Below are positions 1 to 7,265 of a DNA stretch of 15,124 nt, piece by piece; the stretch's first letter is position 1, and each line of letters starts with the position of its first letter. The position numbers and the translations under genes are program-made. Origin of the DNA: Lachnospiraceae bacterium UBA7589 (GTDB lineage Bacteria; Bacillota; Clostridia; Lachnospirales; Lachnospiraceae); NCBI GenBank assembly GCA_002476495.1, contig DLKL01000011.1, positions 1,001 through 16,124 of the forward strand. The letters run 5' to 3'. The notes below the pieces were generated by a model, which searched no databases, was not told the origin of the DNA, and saw nothing but the letters and a program-made list of their open reading frames with translations.

Positions 1-1601
1 AGACGCTTATCTTCTGCTGATGTCATTCTGGCACCGTTTCCTACCACAATCTTGTTGATTTCTGTGCAGAAGTCTTTCCAAGTCACAGAAGTATCCAAAA
101 TAGTCGCATCTGCCAACGATGGATCTACATTTTCAAAATTATTTTCAATAAGACGCATATCCCATCTGCGCTGGAATGCTGTATCTAAAGTAAACACATT
201 CTGGTCAGATGTATTCATTGTTCCAATTATAGAGAGGTTCGATGGAATTCGCACTTTATGCTTTTCATCACCATATACAATCTTTGCAATATTGGCATTT
301 GTGATACCATACTCACTTGTTCCGATAGGAAATCCATCGTCATCAACCTCGCGGTATTCGACTTTTCGATCAAGCAATTGAAATACCTCGCCAAAAATAG
401 CAGGTGCATTGCCACGATTGATTTCTTCGATGATAAGGATATATTCCGTAGTCGGATGATTATACGACTCTCGCAAAATATTGGTAAATGGACCCGCAGT
501 AAACTTATAGCTTACCTGCCCATTATCATCAACTGCCGGTAAGATTTGTCCAATGAAATCGGAGTATGTGTAATCCGGATGGAAAACAAGTCTCTCAACC
601 TGACTGCCTGGTTTACAATACTCATGTTCGATAGTATAGCTCTTTCCGGAACCCGGAACTCCATAGAGCAATACATTACATCCTGCTGTCAAGCGATTAG
701 CTTCATATTCTTGCGGAGCAATGCCTTCATTCGCTGCGTCAACATCTTCTAACCCAATAACTTTTGTTGCGGACAAGCGCAAAAAGGTATCCACTCTTTC
801 TTGATATGCTTCTAATTCAGCAGCTTTTTGTTCGTTGGTACTAACAACTCCATTTGAATATTTCAAGAACGGATTTAATCCATCCGACAGTAGCGATTTT
901 AGAATGCGTAAGGAGCCCTTCGCTTCTTTATCCCCATTGATATCAACTGGGTTATGTGTCTCTAATAGTTTTCTGTATAAACTATTCTGATTAAATATAA
1001 CATCCCGCTCTCCATCGGTAAGTTTAAATACAGCTCCCTCCGATAGAACAGACAATATTTGACACAATTGCTCTTCACATTCAGGATCACTATTAACATT
1101 GAACCCTATCCACGCCAGCAATACTCTGACATAAGCATCCCTGTTGCTTTCAATCAGGCAGTGAATAATATCAGCATTTATTGTGTAAATTAATTTTTTG
1201 GGGTATCTGGTACCTCCAGTACGTTCAGCACTTGCTGCCTTGCTCTCATCAACAAAACTGACTTTTGCGAGTTTCCAAACAAGTTCAAATGCAACAATCA
1301 ATGCTTCCATTTGAGATTTAAACAACTGATTCTCATTAATTGCAGATATCAGCGCTTCATTGTCAATCTGGTCTTCTGTACAAATGTCTGCCAAGTAATC
1401 AATGACCCACTGATCCAAATCATCTGTCATTACAATTCCATCGTTATTTTGTACAGAATAAATTAACTCTGAAGGTCTGTCAGCACATTCCCACAGTAAG
1501 ATGGCTAATGCAATAGTACTTTTAACATGAGGAAGCGACGATTTGATTCCAAGCTTTAAATCAAGCTCATCGTATACCGATATATTATCTGGTCTGTTCA
1601 T
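1..1601 (-). CDS. McrB-family AAA+ NTPase, restriction subunit (3' end outside window)
   Basis: This is the C-terminally incomplete product of the last visible gene of the methyltransferase operon. The frame is open from ATG at 1601 to the window edge, 533 codons with no stop. Visible motifs are Walker A GVPGSGKS (residues 314-321), Walker B ILIIEEINRGN (388-398) and the McrB-type sensor region MNTSDQNVFTLDTAFQRRW (462-480). The family couples NTP hydrolysis to DNA translocation and activates an McrC-like nuclease. Residues 1 to about 290 are helix-rich and match no DNA-binding domain I recognise; in this family the N-terminus usually reads the target. The ATG overlaps the upstream cytosine methyltransferase stop by 17 bp, so translation is probably coupled. 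Modification genes in the same operon argue for a LlaJI-like system blocked by methylation, rather than a type IV enzyme that cuts methylated DNA. The McrC partner is not in the window. Confidence 0.9.
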   Translation of the reverse strand, partial: MNRPDNISVYDELDLKLGIKSSLPHVKSTIALAILLWECADRPSELIYSVQNNDGIVMTDDLDQWVIDYLADICTEDQIDNEALISAINENQLFKSQMEALIVAFELVWKLAKVSFVDESKAASAERTGGTRYPKKLIYTINADIIHCLIESNRDAYVRVLLAWIGFNVNSDPECEEQLCQILSVLSEGAVFKLTDGERDVIFNQNSLYRKLLETHNPVDINGDKEAKGSLRILKSLLSDGLNPFLKYSNGVVSTNEQKAAELEAYQERVDTFLRLSATKVIGLEDVDAANEGIAPQEYEANRLTAGCNVLLYGVPGSGKSYTIEHEYCKPGSQVERLVFHPDYTYSDFIGQILPAVDDNGQVSYKFTAGPFTNILRESYNHPTTEYILIIEEINRGNAPAIFGEVFQLLDRKVEYREVDDDGFPIGTSEYGITNANIAKIVYGDEKHKVRIPSNLSIIGTMNTSDQNVFTLDTAFQRRWDMRLIENNFENVDPSLADATILDTSVTWKDFCTEINKIVVGNGARMTSAEDKR

Positions 1602-2667
1602 TCTTTGACTCCTCCTTCATATCCTTCATAATTACCTCGGCAACAGCCGCCGCCAATAAAGGTGGTACAGCATTCCCAACCTGTTTCATTTGAGAACCCT
1701 TGTTTCCAACAAAACGAAATGTATCTGGAAATGATTGAATACGTGCGGCCTCTCTAACTGTAATCGCTCTGTTCAAAAATGGATGCGTAAACTTTCCTGA
1801 AGACGGCGTATCAAATCTTGTTGTAATAGTAACTGATATTTCATCTTTTCTCATTCGAGTCCATGTTCCACTATAAATCGACTTGGTAAGATGCTCTTTA
1901 GGTAACACCTCTCTTCCTGCATTCGGTGGAATCAGAGCAAGTCTCTCTAAGGCTAATGCCGAATGCTTGGTCGCAACATGGTTGTATAATACCTCTGAAT
2001 TTTTCCTAAGCAGTTTTTCGTATTCACTTTCGGGCGGCATTTTGTATGCTTGTTCATCTTGTCCTTCTCCAGACTCAAGAAACGCCAAGTCACTAATTGC
2101 ATCCCATATCGTAACTGTATTGCTCTTTGGTTTCGGAAGACATGGTGCATCTCCTCCTAATTTCCCAATGATTACAGCTCTACGGCGATTCTGTGGTACT
2201 CCATAATCAGATGCATTCAATACACCATATTGTAATGAATACCCCATATCGTTGAATAATTCTTCTATCTCTTTTCGGAAATACCCACCCTCGGCGGTAA
2301 GCAGATTTGGTACATTCTCCATCACAAAATACTTCGGAGAAACAAGTTTCACCACTGCAACATAGTATTTAAACAAAAAATTTCTCTCATCATGAATGGT
2401 TTTTCTCTGGCCTTTTTGTGAAAATCCCTGGCAAGGCGGACCCCCAATAACAACATCAACCTTTCCCTTATACTGCCCAAAGGTTTTATCTAAATCCAGC
2501 GAGGTTATATCTCCGACAATCATTTTTGTGCTTTTGTGGTTTGCTGTGTATGCAGCAGCAATTGATTTATCATATTCATTTGCCACAAGCACATTGAATC
2601 CTCGCATTTCAAATCCAAGCGACAAGCCACCTACACCAGCAAATAAATCAATTACTGTTGGTTTCAT
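1585..2667 (-). CDS. DNA (cytosine-5) methyltransferase
   Basis: This 360-residue enzyme transfers a methyl group from SAM to C5 of cytosine in a specific DNA site. The conserved motifs appear in canonical order: I DLFAGVGGLSLGF (7-19), IV GGPPCQGFSQ with catalytic Cys79, VI ENV (117-119), VIII QNRRR (159-163), IX REAARIQSFPDTF (305-317) and X QVGNAVPP (329-336). The variable target-recognition segment, about 190-295, is short, so one compact recognition site is likely. The length is normal for single-specificity prokaryotic enzymes. Its ATG lies inside the last codons of the adenine methyltransferase (20-bp overlap), preceded by GAGGG. Its own end overlaps the McrB-like gene. The likely role is to protect host DNA against the McrB/McrC-type nuclease of the same operon. 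The target sequence cannot be read from the protein. Confidence 0.96.
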   Translation of the reverse strand: MKPTVIDLFAGVGGLSLGFEMRGFNVLVANEYDKSIAAAYTANHKSTKMIVGDITSLDLDKTFGQYKGKVDVVIGGPPCQGFSQKGQRKTIHDERNFLFKYYVAVVKLVSPKYFVMENVPNLLTAEGGYFRKEIEELFNDMGYSLQYGVLNASDYGVPQNRRRAVIIGKLGGDAPCLPKPKSNTVTIWDAISDLAFLESGEGQDEQAYKMPPESEYEKLLRKNSEVLYNHVATKHSALALERLALIPPNAGREVLPKEHLTKSIYSGTWTRMRKDEISVTITTRFDTPSSGKFTHPFLNRAITVREAARIQSFPDTFRFVGNKGSQMKQVGNAVPPLLAAAVAEVIMKDMKEESKNEQTR

Positions 2668-3388
2668 TTTGTTTTCCCTCTATTCTGGACTTTGCAATTT
2701 CAAAATAGTCCTTATTCAATTCAACTCCAATGAAATTTCGTCCCGTTCTCTTGGCAACAACGCCCGTCGTTCCGCTTCCCATAAATGGATCAAGAACCCA
2801 CTCATTTTCATTGGATAATATTTCTACAAAATGCTGCATTAAACTTTCCGGTTTTTGTGTTGGATGCTTACCATATCTGCGTTCTCCATTTGGGGTAACT
2901 GATGTCTCGATAAAATCATGAATCAAAGCTCCACTGTTATTAAAGGTTCCCGTTCGAGTTTTGTATGTGAAATATATCCAAGCTTCTGTTGAATTTACAA
3001 AATGCAAATTCATGTTTCTCGGCATTGGATTTGTTTTATGCCATATGCCCGTCGTCTTATAATAAAAGCCATGCTTTTCCGCCAGACGAATGATTGTTTC
3101 CACTTTAATAATTGCCATAAATACAATCATTGTACCTCCTTTTCTCATGACTTTTGCCGCCGCCTTGAAAAAATCATCCATTGATTTTTCCCACTCATCA
3201 AATTCCATGTCATCCCAACCAGCAGAGCCAAAAAAATTATCTCGCATTTTACTGAGATTGGTATCTCTATTCTTCATGAAATTTCCAAGGTTGTATGGAG
3301 GATCTGTAACAATCAGGCTTATGGATTTATCCTCCACTTTTTTCATGGCTGCTATACAGTCCTCATTATATAATCTAATCTCAGGCAT
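2648..3388 (-). CDS. Site-specific DNA methyltransferase, beta-class DPPY type (probable N6-adenine)
   Basis: This is a 246-residue SAM-dependent methyltransferase of the N6/N4 amino-methylase family. The catalytic motif DPPYNLG (29-35) precedes the SAM-binding motif DPFMGSGTTG (200-209). This is the beta-class order, as in HinfI- and DpnA-like enzymes. HPTQKP (175-180) just before the SAM motif is typical. DPPY rather than SPPY favours adenine over N4-cytosine, but that is family-level inference. The central part (about 38-65 and 115-170) should hold target recognition. It is compact for the family. GGAAGGA lies upstream of the ATG, 30 bp separates it from the HTH gene, and its end overlaps the cytosine methyltransferase by 20 bp. 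The two enzymes may modify different strands of one asymmetric site. Confidence 0.93.
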   Translation of the reverse strand: MPEIRLYNEDCIAAMKKVEDKSISLIVTDPPYNLGNFMKNRDTNLSKMRDNFFGSAGWDDMEFDEWEKSMDDFFKAAAKVMRKGGTMIVFMAIIKVETIIRLAEKHGFYYKTTGIWHKTNPMPRNMNLHFVNSTEAWIYFTYKTRTGTFNNSGALIHDFIETSVTPNGERRYGKHPTQKPESLMQHFVEILSNENEWVLDPFMGSGTTGVVAKRTGRNFIGVELNKDYFEIAKSRIEGKQNETNSN

Positions 3389-3418
3389 CGTAATTCTTCC
3401 TTCCTAATGTATTGATGA

Positions 3419-3616
3419 TTACTCTGCGCTTTTTCCACTGGCTATCCATTCATCCAGTTCAGAACGCTTAAATTTCCAGAGTTTTCCTACGCGATGTGCC
3501 GGAATATCTGGTTTTTTCTTTATCCAATTGCGCAAAGTGACTGTCTTTATTCCTAAATACGCCGCAGCATCATCAATACTTATGTAATTGTCATCCATTA
3601 AATTATTTTCAATCAT
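3419..3616 (-). CDS. Excisionase/MerR-like helix-turn-helix protein
   Basis: This 65-residue protein has a single winged HTH of the excisionase family (HTH_17 type): YISIDDAAAYLGIKTVTLRN (11-30) is the helix-turn-helix, and RVGKLWKF followed by LDEWI (54-58) forms the wing and closing helix. The start at 3616 is supported by AGAGGTGA four bases upstream and by a near-consensus promoter. It is the first gene of the methyltransferase/McrB operon. Proteins of this kind either bend DNA during excision or regulate nearby genes. No recombinase is visible here, so a control-protein role for the restriction operon is the simpler inference. An internal ATG at residue 7 is a possible alternative start. 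Confidence 0.85.
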   Translation of the reverse strand: MIENNLMDDNYISIDDAAAYLGIKTVTLRNWIKKKPDIPAHRVGKLWKFKRSELDEWIASGKSAE

Positions 3617-3620
3617 AAAA

Positions 3621-3628
3621 TCACCTCT
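3621..3628 (-). promoter_or_regulatory. Ribosome binding site of the HTH gene
   Basis: AGAGGTGA lies four bases before the ATG at 3616 and decides that start over the internal ATG six codons later. Confidence 0.7.
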
Positions 3629-3663
3629 GCGGTTCGTGAAATAAACGCAAATATACAGATTAT

Positions 3664-3692
3664 ATTATACCTCTTTCCGAATCAATTTTCAA
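3664..3692 (-). promoter_or_regulatory. Sigma-A-type promoter of the HTH/methyltransferase/McrB operon
   Basis: On the minus strand TTGAAA (3692-3687) and TATAAT (3669-3664) are separated by exactly 17 bp. Transcription would start near 3657, about 40 bases before the HTH start codon. It is the only good promoter seen in the defence island, so one message probably carries the HTH gene, both methyltransferases and the McrB-like gene. Confidence 0.75.
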
Positions 3693-3765
3693 GCAGTTTT
3701 CTGATATTTTGTTTCTTTATCTGCTATTTCATTATATTTGTTGATACTTACATTGTTGCACACGC

Positions 3766-3833
3766 TGAACGATACCTAACACCCTTTACACGATAGCTCG
3801 CTTTGAACGATACCTCTTTTCTGCTATCGTTCA
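3766..3833. repeat. Triplicated TGAACGATA motif (two direct copies, one inverted)
   Basis: TGAACGATACCT occurs at 3766-3777 and again at 3804-3815. The inverted form TATCGTTCA occurs at 3825-3833, pairing with the second copy across a 12-base gap. A related CGATAGC lies at 3791-3797. The cluster sits 75-140 bp upstream of the -35 box of the HTH operon and just beyond the hsdM terminator. It could be an operator for the HTH protein, a recombination site or a remnant of lost hsdS-region DNA. The sequence alone does not decide. Confidence 0.6.
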
Positions 3834-3896
3834 TTGTTTGTACCCACTCATTCTCCCGACTGCTATCTGCTGCTCGTCAAACACCGCAAAAAAGGC

Positions 3897-3940
3897 AAAA
3901 AAAGAAGACTTCTGAAATCCAGCATTTCAAAAAGCCTTCT
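3897..3940 (-). terminator. Rho-independent terminator after truncated hsdM
   Basis: On the minus strand the arms 3940-3924 and 3918-3903 pair over about 16 positions with one mismatch or bulge, around a five-base loop (3919-3923). They run straight into seven T residues (3903-3897). It begins two bases past the hsdM stop codon, so it is probably the original terminator of the type I operon, retained when the internal part was lost. Confidence 0.8.
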
Positions 3941-3941
3941 A

Positions 3942-4532
3942 TCAAGCGGTTTTAAGCATATTCTGTTGTCTGTGCGCATCGTATCTTTGTATCAATCCAA
4001 TAGTCTTTATTTCTGCTACTGTTTCATCTATTTTAGGATCTACGACTTCTACAATCGCCTGAATAAGTGCTCTTGGCGTAAAATACTGTCCAGCACCGCT
4101 TTTCTTATCCTGTCCATTTTTCTCTAAAATAGATTCATAGATTGCACCCTTTAAGTCACCTTCCATCATGTACCAGTCTTCACTAGCCACCATTTCGATA
4201 ACCTTTGCAAGCATAACTGGTCTATCAATCTTATTACTTGCTCTTGTGAAAATCGTTCCAATAAGGCCTTCATCTTTTGAAAGTTCATCTAGGATTTCTT
4301 CATATTTGTCAACAAGGTCTGTTCCACTAAGGTCACACAAATCCTTCCATTTGTATCCTTCTGGAATTGAACTTCCAAGTCCCAACTCTTCTTTTTCGTT
4401 ATCCATTTTTAGGAATAAAATATATGTAAGCTGTGTGATATAGTCTGTAAAGCCAACACCTGCTGCCGCCATAACATTTGCTATATCTCCAACCTTCTTA
4501 ATTAATGCTGCTTCGCTTTTTTGATTTGCCAT
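3942..4532 (-). pseudogene. hsdM: Type I DNA methyltransferase HsdM, N-terminal fragment
   Basis: This 196-residue ORF starts like an intact HsdM: an N-terminal helical domain (about 8-135) and then GAGQYFTPRALIQAIVEVVD (146-165). HsdM proteins are usually about 500 residues and continue here into the SAM-binding DPACGTGG motif and then an NPPF catalytic motif. Both are absent. After ETV (170-172, about base 4017) the protein runs into an unrelated 24-residue tail ending QQNMLKTA and a stop. The product lacks both SAM binding and catalysis, so it cannot methylate. The likely cause is an internal deletion that joined hsdM to the end of the operon. The start is well supported: AAGGTGG precedes the ATG, and one base separates it from the hsdR-like stop. 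No hsdS is present. Confidence 0.85.
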
Positions 4533-4533
4533 A

Positions 4534-5490
4534 CTATGCCACCTTTAATATAAATTTTGAAAGCGTCTGAATCTCGCTAGCTAATGTAGCACCACCAAAA
4601 CTCTTAACTGCTCTCTTCCATAATTCTGTATCTGTTTCTTTAAGTTCCATCACAGTAATTGCACCATCGTTAATGATGTATTCTGCAATTTGCTGCATAA
4701 TATCCTTCTGGTCTTCTGTAAGTACACGCTGCGCTCGACCACAATACAGGCTGAATCTCTGTGCGTAACCATTGATAAGACTTGTAAGTTTCTGATTCTT
4801 TTTATACGCATAACGCACTATCTGAATAAGGTTTGTAAGTGCATTTACATTAGCCTTGCCATCAAGTGCTTCTACATCTCCCTGTTCATCCAGAAGCTTA
4901 TAGTTTTTCCATATCTGATATGCTCCATACTGTCTGCTTTCAGCTAACAACCTATCCTGCAATTCCATAAGCATTTCATGTGTGATAAGCGTATCCTCTG
5001 AATTATAAATAATACGTAGAGCTTCGATACTATCTTTATTATCCTCAAGGTATTTTTCAAAATTCTCGATGTATGTCTTTGCAGATTCCTTTGAAAATCC
5101 AGCATAAAGTACTTTGTCATCATCACCAGACTCCACCATATAACCATGCTGCATTTCAAGTAACTTATTTCTCGCCTGAAGATTTCCAATCAAACAATAG
5201 ATAAGTGCCATTCTTGCAGTATTGTCATGGGATGGACTAATATACTCAACCAATGTTCCCTCTGCAAACGAATAATTTATTTTATTTCCATCTTTATCGA
5301 TAATCTCTTTGTTTGGAAAATATTTATATAACTTCAACGGCATATTTATTTTGGATCTATATGAAAACTCATCATATCCCATCTTTTCTACATCTTCCAA
5401 GGTCATAAATGCACCATTAATTACACAACACGTAGATGCTAATTGCGGTGCCAACTGCTGTATATTCATTATTAATTCCGATAAATCCAT
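4534..5490 (-). pseudogene. hsdR: HsdR C-terminal fragment with an atypical N-terminus
   Basis: This ORF of 318 residues begins at ATG 5490, preceded by GAGGTG with six-base spacing. The frame is also open from TTG 5538, but that start has no such site. Residues from about 127 onward (GFSKESAKTYIENFEKYLED, then NKDSIEALRIIYN, the 218-232 helix and the LTEDQKDIMQQIAEYII segment) resemble the C-terminal domain of type I restriction HsdR subunits. The nuclease and DEAD-box helicase domains, some 700 residues, are missing, so it cannot translocate or cut DNA. Residues 1-110 do not look like HsdR; the stretch PLKLYKYFPNKE (51-62) recalls the start of DUF2971-type proteins, a weak resemblance from memory. 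It may be a chimera from recombination, or less likely a stand-alone protein of unknown role. It is followed one base later by hsdM. Confidence 0.65.
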
Positions 5491-5496
5491 CTTCTT

Positions 5497-5502
5497 CACC
5501 TC
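5497..5502 (-). promoter_or_regulatory. Ribosome binding site fixing the hsdR-fragment start
   Basis: GAGGTG lies six bases before the ATG at 5490. It favours this start over the upstream in-frame TTG at 5538 and suggests the fragment is still translated if transcribed. No promoter was seen between it and the rlmD terminator. Confidence 0.55.
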
Positions 5503-5580
5503 ACATCCAATCCACAGCCTCAGATACCCTCTATCCAATCAGCCTACCCAACCACCAATTCTAGCGACATATCCATCCTG

Positions 5581-5644
5581 CAAAACAAAAATCCGAGCCT
5601 TTTCATCAGTTAAGCTTTTCGTCCTAACCTCCGAAAAAGCCCGG
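5581..5644 (-). terminator. Terminator-like hairpin after rlmD
   Basis: On the minus strand the arm 5644-5633 pairs with 5604-5593 over 12 consecutive positions, counting two G-U pairs. The 28-base loop holds a smaller GTTA/TAAC stem. A T-rich tail follows directly (5592-5581). It starts 22 bases past the rlmD stop and would end the housekeeping operon. A 38-codon frame (5655-5539, ATG start, TGA stop) is laid across it; I treat that as secondary to the structure. Confidence 0.6.
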
Positions 5645-5665
5645 AAATACGCCATTTTCTTGATT

Positions 5666-7189
5666 TTACTTTTCTTTCCTTGACATCAAAACGACCGTCT
5701 CCACATGCACGCTTCCAGGAAACTGATCAACACCACATACCCTTTTTACCGTATATCCACTTGCCAGAATTGTCTTTAAGTCTCTGGCAAGGGATGTAGG
5801 TTTACAGCTTATGTAAACCATTTCATCCACTCCAAAAGCAAGTATTTTATCCAAAGCCTTAGGATTAATACCATCCCTCGGAGGATCAAGAATAATCAAA
5901 TCAGGGGTATCCTCTACCAGGTCTATGGCCTTTAACACATCCCCGGATATAAACTCACAATTGTCTAAACCATTCAATCCTGCATTTTCCCTTGCTGCCA
6001 TAACAGCTTCCTTAACAAGCTCTATGCCAACAACCTTTTTCGACACAGGTGCCATCATCTGGGCGATAGTTCCTGTCCCACTATAAAGGTCAAAAACCAC
6101 CTTTGAGGGTTCTCTGCCATTTTCCGTATTTATATCAGAAGCTCCTATAACCTCACCGGCCATAATATATTCCCGGGCCTTTTTGTAGAGCACCTCGCAC
6201 CCCTTTGTGTTGGTCTGAAAAAACGAGAAAGGAGATATCTTAAACCTTAATCCCATAATCTCCTCAATAATATAATCCCTTCCATACAACAGGATTGTCC
6301 TGTCGCTTTGAACAACATCTCCCAATGAATCATTCTCTGTATATAAAATACCACCTATACTGCCGGAAAAATCTTCTTCCTGCGACAAGCTTACCAGCCC
6401 TTTGGCATATTTTTCAATTATAGCTTTGCCTCTATATGCCATGTCATCATCCCGACAGCCCATCTCCTGCCCGGTTTCCATATATCTATCCCACTGCGTA
6501 CTGGCTACAAGATTTATAAGAAATTCTCCTGTAGCCTTGGACTGCCTTATCACCAGATTTCTCAATACACCTTCATGGCGCATTTTGTGATAAAACGGAA
6601 TATTTGCACCCCTGAAAAAATCCAGCGAATAATCAAGAATCTTACTCCAGTCTTCACCTATTATCCTGCAACCGGAAACATTCAGAATATCATAAAAATT
6701 ACCCTTTCTGTGAAGTCCAAGGGCAAGCGGTCCATCCTTATACTCGTCGCCAAAGGTAAATTCCATCTTATTTCTATATTCTCTGATAAGAGGGGAAGGA
6801 AGAATACCCTCCCATATTGACTCAAAATCTGAGCTGCCACTTCCTCCACAGGCTGCAATACTCTCATTTATAACAGGAGCAAGAAGCTTTTTTTGCATTT
6901 CTTCCTTTAGTGCCAGCTGATTTTTATATGACATATTAAGATATGTACATCCTCCGCACACACCAAAAAAAGGGCAGTCCGGCACCTCGTCCTCCATAGG
7001 AGATTTCTCAATAACCTCCAAAAGCCTGCCCTCTGCCATACCACTCTTTTTCCTGGTAATCATAAATCGGACCTTCTGCCCCTTAAGTGCTCCCTTTATA
7101 GTAACCTTTCTATCATCCAGATAAAGACTTCCCTTGTTTGGAAAATCATAATTCTCAATAATTCCCTCGCAGATATCACCTTTTTTCAC
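5666..7189 (-). CDS. rlmD: 23S rRNA (uracil-C5)-methyltransferase RlmD/RumA
   Basis: This enzyme uses SAM to make 5-methyluridine in 23S rRNA (U1939 in E. coli). From the GTG start the protein is 507 residues: an N-terminal TRAM-like RNA-binding domain (about 1-60), iron-sulfur cluster cysteines C72, C78, C81 and C174, SAM motif DLYSGTGT (367-374), DPPRDG (435-440), catalytic Cys462 in YISCKPTSLARD and the general-base Glu497 in HVETV. All key residues are present. I chose GTG 7189 because AAGGAG lies six bases upstream. The ATG at 7216 would add nine residues but has only a distant GGAGAG. An insert rich in polar residues (about 350-362) precedes the SAM motif. It is the last gene of the operon and lies 76 bp after the phosphodiesterase gene. 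Some clostridial homologues methylate other 23S uridines, so the exact position is inferred. Confidence 0.95.
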   Translation of the reverse strand: MKKGDICEGIIENYDFPNKGSLYLDDRKVTIKGALKGQKVRFMITRKKSGMAEGRLLEVIEKSPMEDEVPDCPFFGVCGGCTYLNMSYKNQLALKEEMQKKLLAPVINESIAACGGSGSSDFESIWEGILPSPLIREYRNKMEFTFGDEYKDGPLALGLHRKGNFYDILNVSGCRIIGEDWSKILDYSLDFFRGANIPFYHKMRHEGVLRNLVIRQSKATGEFLINLVASTQWDRYMETGQEMGCRDDDMAYRGKAIIEKYAKGLVSLSQEEDFSGSIGGILYTENDSLGDVVQSDRTILLYGRDYIIEEIMGLRFKISPFSFFQTNTKGCEVLYKKAREYIMAGEVIGASDINTENGREPSKVVFDLYSGTGTIAQMMAPVSKKVVGIELVKEAVMAARENAGLNGLDNCEFISGDVLKAIDLVEDTPDLIILDPPRDGINPKALDKILAFGVDEMVYISCKPTSLARDLKTILASGYTVKRVCGVDQFPGSVHVETVVLMSRKEK

Positions 7190-7195
7190 AGTTGT

Positions 7196-7201
7196 CTCCT
7201 T
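7196..7201 (-). promoter_or_regulatory. Ribosome binding site deciding the rlmD start
   Basis: AAGGAG lies six bases before a GTG at 7189. This spacing is far better than for the upstream ATG at 7216, so the GTG is preferred. Confidence 0.6.
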
Positions 7202-7265
7202 TTCCGTGTATTGCATCAGTAAAATGCTCTCCTGTCTCCGGCTTCATTTTAGCAAATCCGCATAA

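Larger units (their letters stand above)
3617..3941. other. Intergenic region between truncated hsdM and the methyltransferase operon
   Basis: These 325 bases hold no convincing gene. They contain, from low to high coordinate, the leader and promoter of the HTH operon, an AT-rich stretch, three copies of a TGAACGATA motif (3766-3833) and the terminator hairpin behind hsdM. A minus-strand ORF of 28 codons beginning at the ATG near 3834 covers the repeats, but it has no clear ribosome binding site and resembles nothing I recognise. Confidence 0.6.

Noticed and set aside
258..752. Plus-strand ORFs of 68-94 codons across 258-752
   Set aside because: They are antisense readings of the McrB-like gene, whose frame carries clear Walker A, Walker B and MNTxD motifs on the minus strand.
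3766..3833. CRISPR array
   Set aside because: Only three copies of about nine bases, one inverted, with unequal spacing and no cas genes.
3747..3834. 28-codon minus-strand ORF covering the TGAACGATA repeats
   Set aside because: There is no clear ribosome binding site or family resemblance, and the repeats continue through it without regard to codon frame.
5539..5655. 38-codon minus-strand ORF after rlmD as a confident gene
   Set aside because: Its start has only a weak AAGAA upstream and its codons lie across a 12-bp hairpin with a T-rich tail, so the structure explains the sequence at least as well. Kept only as a finding.
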